Below are positions 23,572 to 36,239 of a stretch of DNA of 64,000 nucleotides, piece after piece; positions within the stretch are counted from its first letter, which is position 1, and every line of letters starts with the position of its first letter. Origin of the DNA: Chaetoderma sp. LZ-2023a (lineage: Eukaryota; Mollusca; Caudofoveata; Chaetodermatida; Chaetodermatidae); NCBI GenBank assembly GCA_034401795.1, contig CM067369.1:190807159-190871158 (forward strand), given 5' to 3'. Made by a program: the position numbers and the translations under genes. Under the pieces are notes generated by a model. That model had not been told where the DNA came from and made no database searches. It was given only the letters and a program-made list of their open reading frames with translations.

Positions 23572-24335
23572 GAAATGGGGTGGTTGTCAAGAGTTGCTTC
23601 AGCGCCCTGAAGGAACCTTCACACACATTCGTCCACTCGAATGGTCGATCCTTTTCGGTGATCCTAAATAATGGTGATGCAATCTCACTAAATTGATGGA
23701 TTTAATGACGATAGTACTGGCAGAGACCGAGGAAAATCTGGGTGTCCGTGACTGAAGTGGGGGTCTGCCACTCTGCTACAACTTTAGTTTTTGAAGGCTG
23801 AGTAGCCATCTATCGCCGGATATGACGTATGCCAGGAACTCGATGCTCTATCTAAATAGATGACACCTTTTGGGTTTGAGCTTCAGATTGGCGGTGTGAA
23901 AGCGCATTAAAACTTTGTCTAGGTTGGACAAAGTCTGCTCAAACGAGGAGCCAAAGACGACTACGTCGTCGATGTAACAGAGACAGATCTCCCATTGCAG
24001 GGTAGTTAGTACCTGCTCAATGAGATGCTCGAACATTCCAGGGGCATTGCACAATACATAGGGCATCTTGCGGAACTGGAAAAGACCATATCTACAGACA
24101 AACGCTGTCCTCTCTCTGTCAGCCTCATCCATGGCTATCTGCCAGTATCCACTAGCTAAATCAAGGGTACAAAACCACTTGTCTCTGGACAAGGAATCTA
24201 AGGCCTGATCTATCTGGGGTAACAGATAAGGGTCTTTGATGCTAAGATCATTAAGGCAGCGGTAGTCTATACAAAACTGCACAGATCCGTCCTTTTTGCC
24301 TGCTAGTACACTGGGACTGGACCAGGGGGGGGGGG
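23572..24335 (-). pseudogene. Gypsy reverse transcriptase, frameshifted
   Basis: The open part (24282-23848) shows QFCIDYRCLND, motif A at D41 (TLDLASGYWQI), LCNAPGMFE (normally PFGLCNAPATF) and motif C CYIDDVVVF with D105 and D106, so the catalytic Asp residues survive. The thumb and connection continue out of frame down to 23572. An 11-base G run at 24325-24335 breaks the frame just before the domain, a typical slippage mutation. Family: Ty3/Gypsy. Not functional as an uninterrupted pol. Confidence 0.85.
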
Positions 24336-24562
24336 TGCTAATGGCTCTATTATACCTGCCCGCAACATGTCATTTACTTGTTGATGTGCCTCTGCCTCCT
24401 TGTGAATGGGAAGATGTCGAACAGGTTGTCGAATGGGTCAGTTGTTTCTGGTATCGATGGAGTGTCGCACGAGATGAGTTTCTCCCAAGTCCATGTCTTC
24501 AGCCGAGAAACTATCACGATACTTATATAATAATTTCCATATGTGACGTTTATGAGATTGCA

Positions 24563-25574
24563 TCAATCCAAGTGTGGCACACAGATATATGTCATGCAGG
24601 TGTTCCAGCAAATCGTCAGAAATTGTTGCTGTGTAGGTCTAGTATGGGGTGTTATGAGTATTATCACATCCGCCAGATGGCCACAACAAACTCCCGGTTC
24701 AAGGGTTATTTGGTTCGTTGTGCCATTGAATGCCTGGAATGGTATGTGATCCTTATTGGTGGTGTCCACGATCATTTGGGGACTGGCGCATTGTGAGGCG
24801 ATTATATATTCAGGGTCTGGTTCCAGCATAGCTATGTGTGTGTTGTTTCCTAACTGTGGTGCAGTGGTCCATACGATTTTCTCCTGTCCCGGGTCAACTG
24901 TGACCGTAGATACCAAAATCACTACACAAGTGTCATACAGTGATGCTTCCGGTCCAAGGGGTATACATCGGCCATGTATGTCTAATTCCTGCTGTCTGTA
25001 ATATATGATGGCTTCGCTTGTACTGAGGAAAGCAGAACCAAGCAGGGCATTGTTTTGAAAGAGGCAATGACAACTTGCGGTATAAATTGCATTTCCTCTA
25101 TCTGTATTACGAGGTTACTGTACCAGCCATGGGGACATCAGCTCCCGTAGCTGTTTGCAAAAATATATTTTTAGGTCTAAAGGGTGGCTTCTTATGAGGT
25201 GGGATGCCCTCATACAATTGCTTGTTAAAAACGCTGGTGGAAACGCCACTAAACAGACAAGCATACTTATATATTACTTTGCAGTGTGCCTGTGGAAGAG
25301 TTTCCAATGATACTGCCTGCGGGATTGTTTTTGGTGCAGTATCATCCTGTATATAGTCGGTCTGTTTCTGGATAGCTTCCGTGAGTGCAGTTGGTGGCTG
25401 AGTGAGGAAGGGGCCTTCCCCGCGGCCGCCGCTGCTGCGATTGCTTAGGCAATGACGGAGCTGGGGTGGCAGTGGTGGTGTTGTTGATGCTGTTTCCGTG
25501 TACTGTGTGTTTGTGTATACATTGTGCGGACAGGAATGGTGCAGTCGCAGATGAGGGCTACCTGTGTGATCCAC
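24563..25574 (-). pseudogene. Gypsy protease and protease-RT linker, decayed
   Basis: The frame 25574-25107 contains a protease-like YACLFSGVSTSVFN. In retroelement aspartic proteases this is D-[ST]-G-x-[ST]; here the Asp is replaced, so catalysis should be lost. ATGADVPMAGTV and, after a frameshift, GSAFLSTSEAII fit the flap and C-terminal part. The frame 24922-24563 has FQAFNGTTNQITLEPG, typical of the segment between protease and RT. Confidence 0.65.
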
Positions 25575-27451
25575 TTTTTACAATGCATCATGGGATGTTT
25601 GGTTGATGCACAGAAGAAACAATGCCAGTGCTGAGGTTTGCCATTCTTTGGACGAAGCTTCTTCTTGCAGATCCATGATGCCGAATGTTGACTGCAGTCC
25701 GTGTCACTACTGCTGCTGCAGGTTGTAGTGGGTAATGCTGTTAGGACTTGTGAATTGCAAACCACCAAGGGGCACCGGGTGTTAAGTGCCTGGCGGTGGG
25801 TCGTGGTGCTTGTATAAACACTTCATTAATCTTCTAACCTATCATGCATGCTCTGTCTATTGTTATTGTTGTGCTGGTTCCCGCATCCTGGTCCATTGTT
25901 GTGGCCCCCACCATGGGATAGGCCATGTGATTTTGACCAGTGGGGTGTCCTGACTGTGATTGCGGATCTGATGCTGATGTTGGTGCTGATGCAATGGCAT
26001 TGCCGGTGGTGGTTGCGAGGTTGTCATCGTTCACTTCAATTATAGGGTGTAGTTGTCGGCGATTATTTTTCTCCCACTCCAAGAAATTCTCAATCCGAAC
26101 CATGGTTGCTGTCAATTGTTGTAGACTACTGTGTTCTATAAGAAATAACTTTTCCTTGAGGGCGGGTTCACCACTCAATGCGTCGATGAAAGTGTCTAGA
26201 TGTAAGTCTGTGATGCCCTCGTGATTCGTGCTGTGGTAGGTGCGGATAACTAGTCACCGAAAAGGACTGGCTAACTCCGGTAGTGGTTCTCCGCCTCGTC
26301 GACACAAGTTCTTGAGTTGCAGACAACTGGTCTCACCAAGGGCCGTATCCTCGAATCTCACTGACAACGTGCTTTCCAACTCCGTGTATGTTGGTGTGTA
26401 ATCTGTGCCCAAATCTGTCAGGACTTGCAGTGCTTCCCCGGACAGCTTTGCGACCAGATACTCTCCCATTTGACGATCCGTCCACCGATTTGTACCACTT
26501 ATGATTTCAAACTGGACCTTATAATTAGCCCAATCATTCTGCCCACTAAATTCGGGAGGGAGAATGATCTGGCCATGTCCACGATAAGAAGTTATGGGGG
26601 CGAATCCAGGTGGTGGTGCTAGGAAGACTGACGTAAATGCGGATGCTGGTCTGCATGTTGATGGTGGTGGTGTTGGTGGTATTTCCTGTCGATGTCCCTA
26701 ATGGTGATGCCATGTCCGAGAGAGCGATTCCCGTCGATAGTGCTGTGCACGATATGTAGGGTCCGCCGAATACTGCGCTGATGTTGGTCCATAGACAGGT
26801 GTAGGTCTATAGACTGTTGGTGGCGTACTATGTAGACGACGTGGACGTTCTACTGGATGTTGTGACCGGTGTTCGTCGTACGGAGGCGGGGCAGGAGACT
26901 GACGAGGTGGTGTGTGCTGTGCGATGTTCTTCTGGTGTATTGTTGGAAGGGAGGTGCCACATCTTCTGGCTTATATCCTGGTACCGATGGATAGTATAGA
27001 TATGACGTACATACTGGTGGAGATGCGGGATATGGTACATGAGGTTCTGGCCATTTGTCACCCTGCGATAGAATTGGCGAACATAATGGTTGCGCAGGAA
27101 TGGTATGCCCCCCCATAGGGGTCTGTGTCGTGGTCGACCACGATCCAGCATAGCGGGTGGGTGCCTATCGTGGATATCCTACAAGGTTATGTATTGAGTT
27201 CCCGCCTAGGAGGCATCACGCAATGTCCTCTTGCTGATCGGTGAAAGCTTGTGTGAAGGCGGTGCTGGTTCTTCCACACCAGGGAAATTACTAGCATAGT
27301 CGGTAAGCATGTGTGCAGTTCTTCCATCATATGATGCTACTTCCAAATCTAGGAAGCGCTGACTGTCTGATGAAGGAGACTGAAACGTGTGTGTGTGTGT
27401 TGAGAGGTAGCATGGGTTCGTTTCTCGCTCGAGCCCCACATCGGGCGCCAC
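25445..27451 (-). pseudogene. Gypsy gag (capsid and CCHC nucleocapsid), frameshifted
   Basis: Four minus-strand frames form one degraded gag. An N-terminal part starts near the PBS (27451-27206). A Pro/His/Thr-rich stretch follows (27151-26828). A capsid-like part (26469-26254) has MGEYLVAKLSGEALQVL and YTELESTLSVRF. It continues in 26178-25834 (LSGEPALKEKLFLIEH, SLQQLTATMVRIENFL). A zinc knuckle at about 25621-25580 has C-X2-C-X4-H-X4-C spacing (CFFCASTKHPMMHC), as in nucleocapsids that bind genomic RNA. Confidence 0.8.
27433..27450 (-). promoter_or_regulatory. Primer-binding site, tRNA-Lys-like
   Basis: Two bases inside the 5' LTR, the element strand reads TGGCGCCCGATGTGGGGC. From knowledge of animal tRNA-Lys(CUU) 3' ends, the expected PBS is TGGCGCCCAACGTGGGGC, two differences. 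The resemblance continues outward into the T-arm (CTCGA). This fixes the element's orientation as minus. Confidence 0.75.
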
Positions 27452-27452
27452 T

Positions 27453-30334
27453 TGTAGCCCACAGGGGTATGCGTTGGTTCATCATGTTGCCCCACACCAT
27501 TGCACCGCATGTAAATGATGCGTGGGAGGGCTGGTTAGCTACAGTTCTCGGGGTTACGGATCCCGTATCGCAACTCTCTGGAAGGTACAAAAACTGGTTT
27601 TCTGGAGCCGGTGGAACGATCACGTTCCAGTGGGGCTGTGCGACCATTGCCGCCTAGAATTAACCTCATGGTCTCATCCCAACTGTTCACGTCACCGGTA
27701 TGTCGGTCCATTAATTAGTTTAAAAGTCTGAACATGATGATAATAATTAAAAGAATAATAACTTATTTAAGCAATGCTACTCGTTTGCTAGTGAATGAGC
27801 AAAAATATTACAGTACATAAAACCAACCAGTGTTCTTTCTATGTCGGCTCGCCGAAGGCACCACACAGATTCCTAAATCTGCAGAAGTATCCCCGCAAGG
27901 GAACATCACAACGAGGCTACTTGAATAGTTTGATATAAACCACTTATACCCCTAACACAAACAAAATATTATTGTTGCGAGAGGAAAGTGCCTCGTGTGG
28001 GCCTCTGTCACAGGAAAATGCCTTCAACGCCAAAGCAGAGGAAAAGAGCTGACAAAAAGGGCCACTCCTTTGTTCAAACAAAAAGCTATGTGCAGTGGTC
28101 AATCCTAGTGAAACCATAATTAATGTGTTGCACGCTGTTTTACACAAAAGACGGGTCGGATGATTTCCGAAGAATTCATATGTCACCGTCTTATGTAGGT
28201 CCAAAGATACTGCATTGGTAGTTGCCGCCTTATTTATGTGGGCCTTCTCCTAAAGTCAAACCCTTTAGCTGTTAGACACGTTTCCAAGCTTTGGTTGCAA
28301 GTGGCAGGGATTCCTACTATTTATTGGCACATATGTCTAACTAGCAAAGATGCCCACCTTCCCGAAGGTTACCCTGCATAGCGTCTCCCTCAGAAAGACA
28401 GCATGCATACATGTTACGGAGCGATAGCGCCAGAATTGTATGACGATTCGGTCACCATTGCACCACAACCACATATAACAACACTAGGAAAATGTGTACA
28501 GTTCACATAAGCAATTTAGAAAGCACAATAGTATTTATGGTGGGGAGTAAGAGTGACCTTCCCGTGAGGGTGTGGTGGGTTCTAAGACTGCACCCAGTCA
28601 CCATGCCGAGTTGGATAAAGATCTGCGTCTCGTCCGTCACCCATGTGTCACGGAATTAACATTTCACCTGTCATTAGGGTTAAGTTCCAGAATGCCCAGA
28701 GATGCACTGCAGGCCAGTGTTGCCTATAATTTCTTTTCGCAGTGCGTCCTACATTGGTGGTGGAACATAAACTAACTGGTATCCGAAGATACTGGGGGAG
28801 CGTATGTAAATCGACACTAGTTATCACCGCTCGGAAACCCCAATAGTTTCCTAGAGCACATGCCAGGTTCGAGCATGGTGAGCATGATCAGTGACCTCAG
28901 TGTACAATTGGTGCTGGGAGTAGTAGTGATGCGGATATAATGTTGCTGTTTAGCATTGCCTAGGGTACTGCGTCCTACAGTTTTTATTTATAAACAAAAC
29001 AGAATAACTAGGATGGCTACTTGTCATAGACATAGCTAACTAATACAGTGCTGACAGTATATCAGGTCATAAGACCTTACCGTGCTTGTTAGTTGTAAGC
29101 AGACAGAAATAAAGATATTATATACAGTATGAAACCGAAAATATAACAATGCGGTCTTTAAGACATGGTAGGTACCTATTAGTCATCAGTACCCATTACG
29201 GAAATAACCAATAGTACAATAGTATAGTTATTTGAGTACCTATTGATCATAGGTACAATAAGAGTTCATAAATCCCGGAAATGGATACACTACAGTTGGG
29301 TAGCAGGAGATGGCACGATTCCGAAGTTGCAGGGAAGATTTCCGCAAGCAGACTGTTGATGCGGCTCACTCTCAAGACGGCGAAAAAGAACAGTTATAGA
29401 AAGATGCCCATTAGATAATCAGAATAAATGATACATAAATTTACACAGTATGTTATAAAGTTCCCGTCCAGCGACGGTAGTTGGAAAGTTGCCCATAACA
29501 TAGAGGGTTTCAGTGGTAATTAAATATATATGTTCGTTAATTGGGTACACCATGCGGGATACGTCGCATAGCTCATGCGACACACTGGGCAGAGTCCCAC
29601 CAGACTGTGGTCTAAAGGTTAATTAACACACGACATGCTGCGCGGAAGTTTAATACCACCTTTCAGCGTGGTCCGGAAGTTCGGGTGAGTTATCCACCAA
29701 GAATCACCTCGGCTCTACATCCTGTAGAATTACATCGGGCCCACAAGGCCCATCCACAAGAAGCTCCTCTGTGAGTGTTCCGAAAAGGGGAGTTCTTCCA
29801 TTAAATTAATTTGCCCTCGGATGGCCATCCGAGAGCTTCCAAAATTGAATCGCGGATGTCCAAGACTGCGCACCGACGCAGGAGATCTCAATTCCGAAAG
29901 GCACTGCTGTGGAGTAGGTACAACAGTCAGTCAGTAGTTCTCCCACGTCTATCACCGCGCTGGTCTAGCAGTCTTGCTGACTGTATCGGCTCCCTCGCCG
30001 AAGTGCTCTCGATTATTGAGTTTTGCCTCCTGTTATACTACTGTCAGAGGCAGGACGCAACACCCAATCGGAGGGTGAGCAGTAGCCAATCAGCATGATC
30101 AGCTCATTCCCCATTCCCTTAATACATACACACGATTACGACGTCAAAGCAATATTTTGAAAATAATTTAAGTGAGCCATTTAACGATAACTCGGCCATT
30201 TCTGGTCCGATTTTAAAAAGGTAAAAGGTTCTGAAATCTTCGTTTCATTCCGGTCCCAATTAGCACCAAGAACGACGAGAATATTGTGATTTGAAAAGAT
30301 CACTCTTACCAACTCGGTACACTATAAGCATACA
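27453..30334 (-). repeat. 5' LTR of the Gypsy element
   Basis: It begins TGTATGCTTATAG and ends GGGCTACA on the element strand. It matches 14057-17173 with numerous substitutions and lacks the 260-bp segment at 15459-15721. It adjoins the PBS. CCAAT boxes at 30086-30090 and 30064-30068 survive, but the CRE has decayed to CTGACAGT. Confidence 0.85.
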
Positions 30335-31039
30335 CTCTCTCCCAATACTGACACATGTTGTCATGGCAGCTCTGACGCGTGCGCATGCGCGCTACACATT
30401 CTTACATTTTAACGAAACCTCTCATAGGGCTTTATACATGCGTACTACCCTACTCAAAGGGGTGGGGTGGCGTGCTTGGAATGCGTCCGGAGCAGCCGTC
30501 TCATACCCAGCTTAGCTGGGACGGTTCGTACCCATCCGGTCGATCCGTGCGATGTTTGCAAGATTGAATGAATGAAAATTATAATTAAAAAATAAAAATC
30601 TAACTTTCTTTACTGTTTCTTCACATCATAATGATTCTCCAATATTTCGATTTAAGTTCAAATACTAATACAAGTCATGCTGTCCTATATTGAGAGATGA
30701 TAAGGAAGGGCTAAACCTTACGTCAAATTGACTATGCAAAATTTCCCCGTTATAATAAGTAACACGGTTAAGTAGTCAAATGGAAATCATATCCCTATAG
30801 AGACCTGCTTATCTATTCAATTTCGGTTAAGCGTTTAGCATTAAATTATTGGGCCATCACTTGTATTAATGACATCACAATTATTGTTATCATTCACGAT
30901 TTGGTCAGAAATTCGATTGTTGTTATGCTCCATACAGCGATCGACCCACTCCAACAAACGCGATTCCGTTACCATCCCCAAACGTACATGGACTCTTTCA
31001 CATAAGCATGGCTAGGACAAGCAATCTTTCTCAAATCTA
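30335..31039. other. Non-coding DNA beside the LTR element
   Basis: Starts with a short pyrimidine run (CTCTCTCCC) directly outside the LTR, then AT-rich DNA. Two overlapping 60-75-codon frames near 30300-30560 have no recognisable content. Confidence 0.45.
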
Positions 31040-31800
31040 TTGAAATACAGCGCATATAAAAAACAAAAACATACAGCAACCGTATGTTACAGAGGCTCTG
31101 CTGAGTATTCTACAGCTACCCACACTGGAAAGCATTGCTGACTTACGTAGCGGTGATTCACGGAAGAATTAGCTTAGCCTTTTGGACCCGAAAGCCCAAA
31201 TATCAAATATCAAATATATCAAGCGATTAATCAATCCAATCAATGGAAATCGATCACGTGCTACACATCTTCAAATACGAAATAATGCCAAGCATGCGAC
31301 TGAAGACACAATGCTCTCCATCATATCGAGCACAAATGTAAGATAGTTCCTTATGTTGCTAAAGAATATTAACATTTTTGATCATGGAATGTCCAGTTGC
31401 AGACCAACAGAAGACGATTTTATGCATTTTTTCACTAGCATTATTAGTTCGCTTATCGAGCCAGTCATTCCAGTTGCAAGTTTTTAAAATAAAGATGATG
31501 AAAATAATCTTCTCTTTTCCGGAAAATCAGTTCATCAAGACTACTTAAGATGCTGTTTTATCCAGCGGGATCAATAAACATGCCATTGACAAGGGATTTG
31601 GGGCCGGTACTATACACATTTACCTCGAGAAATGACAGAAATGGCAGCTGAGAGCATTTAGATTTCAAAACTTTCCCGGGAGATAACACCCGGACTGCCC
31701 ACACCTACTCACACCCTGTTAAGTTAGATCTGGCCTTCCCATATCCAATCTCAAATTCAGAATATGTATCGGCAAGGGCTTAAATTGACACAAGCGGGTT
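31040..31800 (+). repeat. Dispersed repeat Q, plus orientation
   Basis: Reverse-complement match to about 35385-36150. Shared landmarks include the CTGCTGAGTATTCTACAG end, GGACCCGAAAG-CC, the TCAAATATCAAATAT segment, CAATGGAAATCGATCACG and the GTTAAGTTAGATCTGG-CTTCCCATA segment. It contains a short part related to the piggyBac-like MITE core (CGAGCCAGTCATTCCAGT, 31458-31475). Non-coding. Confidence 0.7.
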
Positions 31801-32854
31801 TAATAGCTCACTTCCTGCCGCAAAGATCTGCCGCATACTTGGCCAGAAAGTGAACCCAGAATACTTGAATTAGCATGTGCATCTTGGGGTTAAGGAATCA
31901 TATGGCACGGTAAATAGGGATCCACTATGGAGCATGTGCTTCCATGTGGTATAGGGATGTTATTTCTAATTTCCAGGTTAATTGTCTCAAATGTTATCGT
32001 TCCATGACTTATTTTCCATATAGTGGCATGGGCTGCGTGACTGGCTCATGGAAAGATTGCCTCGTCAAAACCAATTGACTCGTGAGTCTTGAAAACGTAT
32101 GAAACAAATGCATGCGCCAGAGTTCACGATAAATTGCATCGTGTAGATAAACCCTAATGGCCATGGATACATGTCTGCCACTCTTGAACAGTATATCACA
32201 ATTAGCATTGGCGCGTACCAAAATAGTGCATTACAGATACAGACATAATTACAGTAAAACGTAACTTATACTCTGGAACCGAGACTAACAAATCGCAGAC
32301 AATATGTATCTCAGTAATAAATGCATCTGTAGTGTACTGTGATATATAACTATATGTGATTTTGGTCACGTGTAGATGATCGGCAGTAAAACATGTTTAG
32401 TATTTGACTAATTGTTGTAGAGATTTTCACAATAACGTAGCACCCCCCCCCACCCCCTCCCGCCCACATATTCTCCAATGAGACTGTGGCGAGTTTCATG
32501 GCAAAGGTTTGACAAATGAAGTAATAATCTCTCATCATGTAACTCTGCCATTTTCACATAATAGTTTAACATCCAAATATGTAATCACATGACCAGGAAA
32601 TTGCACCAAAATAGTCAGAAGATTGTATGCATGTGCAGAGATTGTTGCGTGAGATCATTCACGGCCAATCCGTGTAGCTTATGTTTGCTATATGTTGTAA
32701 TGAATTTCCGCCAGTCTGCATCAAACTTTACGAACACTTTTTTCAATCAAATAATAACATTTGACAATTAAATGGGGTTTTTTAAATAAATAACAAGTGG
32801 TATTTTAAATAATAAAATATTCATCAGGCATTCCGCTCCAGCGACGACAACGAT
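31801..32854. repeat. Old dispersed repeat V, copy 2 (non-coding)
   Basis: From about 32000 it parallels 8600-9288 and 41230-41957: GGATACATGTCTGCCA, CTGTAGTGTACTGTGATATATAACTATATG, TTTTGGTCAC, CATGACCA and TTCCGCTCCAGCGACG in the same order. A C-rich run lies at 32442-32450. Confidence 0.6.
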
Positions 32855-32946
32855 GATAACGCAGATTACTGGGCGGGTACCAGGCCATTACCAGGCCATG
32901 ATAGCGTGCTACTTGGCTAGTACCAACCCCAGTAACCTGCGTTATC
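32855..32946. repeat. Foldback MITE-like unit M, best-preserved copy
   Basis: The 19-bp arms GATAACGCAGATTACTGGG (32855-32873) and CCCAGTAACCTGCGTTATC (32928-32946) are inverted with one mismatch. They enclose 54 bp with two TACCAGGCCAT-like direct repeats. No coding capacity, so any movement would need a transposase supplied elsewhere. Confidence 0.75.
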
Positions 32947-33104
32947 ATGATAGATTCTTTCTGCTGCAGATTATCTTATATCTGGCTACGGGCATGATAC
33001 GGCATACTCGCTACCTTCCTCACGCTCCCATTAATCTAATATTCTGTATCGATTCAAGTGATTACTGATTGTATCTCTTTTAATTATACCCCTGCATCGT
33101 CCCT

Positions 33105-33345
33105 GAGCAGTGGAGGACAGCTCTCAAAACACGCTGATATATAGTGGTGGAGGGCGGCACTCAGAACAGGCTGATATAAAGCGGTGGGAGACAGCTCTCC
33201 AAACATGCCGATATAACGGATGGATGAGATCGATATGAAGGATAGTGGACAGCTCTCTGAAGAGACTGATATATAGCGGTGGAGGACAGCTCTTGGAACA
33301 GGCCGCTGTAAAGCGGTGCAGGACAGTATTCAGAGCAGACACATG
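33105..33345. repeat. Short array related to the 37-bp minisatellite
   Basis: About six degenerate units of the GGAGGGCAGC-CTCAGAACAGGCTGATATAAAGC type found at 9541-10345, in the same context (after repeat V and unit M). Confidence 0.75.
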
Positions 33346-34211
33346 TACCGCGGATTTGTACTGATTATAATGTCTTTATTAATACGCCAAGTGTGAGGTT
33401 ATATTGGGAACACCCATGTATGACGTCACTATATTTTACAGTCATTCACAAATTCTGGACATACGGTGATTATTCATCACAGCCGTTATTTTTTAAGGAA
33501 ATGAATTGTTAACCATTTCAGCCTGAAAAACAAAGTTAAACACTCAAATATGATGTAGCAAATACAAAAGGCCCAATGGGCCTGTATCACTCACCAGGAA
33601 TGCAGTCATTTCAATTGGAAAGGCTATCGCTTGTAAGTAGAACCATATGATTTGGCCAAATTGAAATTGCAAAGAAACAAGGATGTGTCCCACAAACATT
33701 TTTTCAAAATCGGTTCAAGAGGTCTCTAGAAGAAGACGTTTTAAAGTTCATATTGCCTTAGTATGGAAGTTCTCTAGCAGGAAAATGATCCAAGTGGCCG
33801 TAAAAAACAAGTACTCAACTATGACATAAAAAATACAAATGTCCTCAGAGGCCTGCATCACTCACATGCAACATAAGCATTTCAGCTAGAAAGGTCATCG
33901 CTTATAAATAGAACCATATGGTTTGGCCAAACTGGAACAAAAACAAGGATGTATCTTACCAAATGTCATCAAAATTGGTCCAGTGGGTATCGAGAAGAAG
34001 AGGTTTCAAATTTCATATTTCTTTAGTATTGGAGATTTTGGCATGAAAAGGATAGAAAATGGCCGCCATTAATTTCGCCAAAATATACTAAGAAAATGCT
34101 CACAGTTATTTTGCAATCTTGTCTCGAGTTGTGACATGAACATTTCCCTTATATTCTAGGCCAGCCAGGTAATACATTTTTACGAGCCATTATCATTCGA
34201 GTCGATAATTT
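33346..34211. repeat. Dispersed repeat U-type block (GGGCCTGTATCACTCACC family)
   Basis: Contains two internal tandem versions of one segment. 33560-33790 and 33830-34030 share CCTGTATCACTCAC, GGTC/GGCTATCGCTT-TAA, ATATG-TTTGGCCAAA and ACAAGGATGT. 42225-42420 carries another copy. No gene seen. Confidence 0.7.
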
Positions 34212-34289
34212 TCAGCGCGCTAGGCTAATTATCTTTAGATGAGTGTCATTCATTACTCTCACATAATAACAACATCGAATGCAAGTGTA

Positions 34290-34560
34290 CCTAGAAAAAG
34301 GGACCACCATCACCATCACCACAACGAATACCACCAGCAACACCAGCACCAACAGCAACACCACAACCACCACCGCCACCACCCACACTAACAACCCCAA
34401 TAACACCAACACCAGCAAGCAACACCAACATCACTGCCTCTGGCACAGCCATCAGAATCACCAACAACATCAGAGTTAGCATAATCATCTTCATGGACAA
34501 TGCCATTATCAACGTCATGGTCACCATCACCACCAACACCAACACATTACCATCGCCAAC
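34290..34560. repeat. Degenerate CAC/ACC simple repeat
   Basis: ACCACC-, ACCAGCAAC- and CACCAAC-type triplets with many interruptions, followed by tail repeat T as in the other CAC arrays. Thr/Asn/His-rich and Val-rich open frames on both strands are repeat artefacts. Confidence 0.85.
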
Positions 34561-34669
34561 CCTAATGCATTCATATTAATAAACGTGATTATTTCCAGCA
34601 AGCACACCAGCATAGGCACCAGCAATGATAGATTCAGATTCACCTGCTAGAGACAAGCAACCTTCACAT

Positions 34670-35230
34670 CATTATCAGCATTACTCTACTACCTATACAG
34701 GAAGTGTCTTACATGTCCTATCTAGACGGCTATAAACTGCACGGTGCTGTAAATCATGACCATTAGCCGAAGAGAAGACATCCCTTCGTCCTTTGAAGCT
34801 CATAAATTATATCCTATTTTTGGTAACTGACCGTGGGCAATCATCCAATCATCATTGATCAACATAATCTTCCATTGATAGTGGCAAGATAAGGCTACTG
34901 ATGTAATATAGACACGAATAAAGGCGTCTGGCCATGGACTACCCCTTTATAAAACTAATAACTACTGACCTATATGAAAAATCTGACTCAAGTCGAGGAC
35001 GGGTCAATGATGATAAACGAAAAAGTTCTAGCACACTATAATAGAACAATGATATGTTACCTTCTTGGTCAACCAAGTTTTCGGTCTTGGCCCATGTCAT
35101 GTCGTTATTCTTATACCATAATAAACATTGTAGTGGGCAATGTATGTAATGTAAAAATGCCGTCAGCTAAACTGTGAAGACTCGTTACATATATTCTAGC
35201 GAATATTTTCTCAGTGGCAGTTGAGGGATC
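34670..35230 (+). repeat. Dispersed tail repeat T, copy 2
   Basis: TGTCCTATCTAGACGGCTAT, CAATCATCCAATCATCATTG, GATAAGGCTACTGATGTAAT and GTCGAGGACGGGTCAATGAT in the same order as in the other T copies. Confidence 0.75.
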
Positions 35231-35384
35231 CGTACTGTCACTCAAGTATCAGCCGTCGCGATCAGAATACTGCACGTGTTGGCTGACTTCACGATCAATT
35301 GCTAAAGGTACATCACGGAAGTGGCAAAGGTATGACCATCTTGCGTTAATTTAGGCTTTTACAATGTAGTAGACAGGTGCTGAA

Positions 35385-36150
35385 TTTGAGATTGGGTATG
35401 GGAAGACCAGGTCTAACTTAACAAGGTTTGTGTGTGGGTGTATGATGGAGACCTGGGTGTCATGTTCTGAGAAAGATTTGAAATCTAAATGTTCCCATCT
35501 GCCATGTCTTACATTTGTGGAGGTAACTCCAAGCTGGCTATTAAATTATGAATTTTTCACTTTTTCAACGTATTATTTCTTTTCTACAAGAATATACCAA
35601 AACCCAAATGTTGGTGTAGAGACTATAGCCCAGCCCAAACCCCCATCTATCGCCATGCTTTATGGATCCAGCTGGTCAAAACTGCATCTGCACTCGTCTT
35701 GAGGAAATTTCATTTGCTGAAAAAGAGGTTATTTTTAAAACTTACAATTGGAATGACTGATTCGATAACGGAATTAACCATTCTAGTGGCAAACATCATA
35801 AAATAGTCGTATTTCTGTTTTCAACTGCACATTACCCAAGCAAAGGTTTAAATATTCTTTGTCAACATAAGGAATCGTGGTACATTTGTGGTCATAAGAT
35901 GAGGACTAATGTGTCTTCAGCAGCATTCTTACCATCATTTCGCATTCGAAAATGTGTAGACGTGATCGATTTCCATTGACCTGATTGATTAATTCCTTGA
36001 TGATTTTAATATTTGATATTAGGTCTTTCGGGTCCAAAAGCCTGCGCCAACACCACCATTATGTACGTTAGTAATGTCTTCCAGGTTGGCGAGCAGTCTG
36101 CAGAATACTCAGTAGCGTTTCTGTAATATACGGTTGCTGTTTCTTCTTTG
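35385..36150 (-). repeat. Dispersed repeat Q, inverted copy
   Basis: Reverse complement of 31040-31800 with many differences. Together with the inverted R that follows, it marks one inverted segment inside an otherwise plus-oriented mosaic. Confidence 0.7.
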
Positions 36151-36239
36151 TTAGAGTTATATTAAAGTCATCATAAAACAATAAACGAATGGGATCTATA
36201 TCCGGATTCAGGACCCCTCCATTAAGACGGCATGATTAG

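Larger units (their letters stand above)
14057..30334 (-). mobile_element. Ty3/Gypsy-type LTR retrotransposon, full length but decayed
   Basis: Two long terminal repeats (14057-17173 and 27453-30334) bound a 10.3-kb interior. On the minus strand the order is 5' LTR, tRNA-Lys-like PBS, gag with a CCHC knuckle, protease, RT, RNase H, integrase with a GPY/F-like end, an extra ORF, then the 3' LTR. RT-RNaseH-IN order and the YIDD box place it in Ty3/Gypsy. Decay is clear: gag and pol are broken into about eight frames, the protease Asp is lost, the integrase zinc finger has lost a His, and the two LTRs differ at roughly one base in ten where I compared them. No target-site duplication (GTTTG on the left, CTCTC on the right) and no good polypurine tract were found, so the ends are somewhat uncertain. 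Confidence 0.88.
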
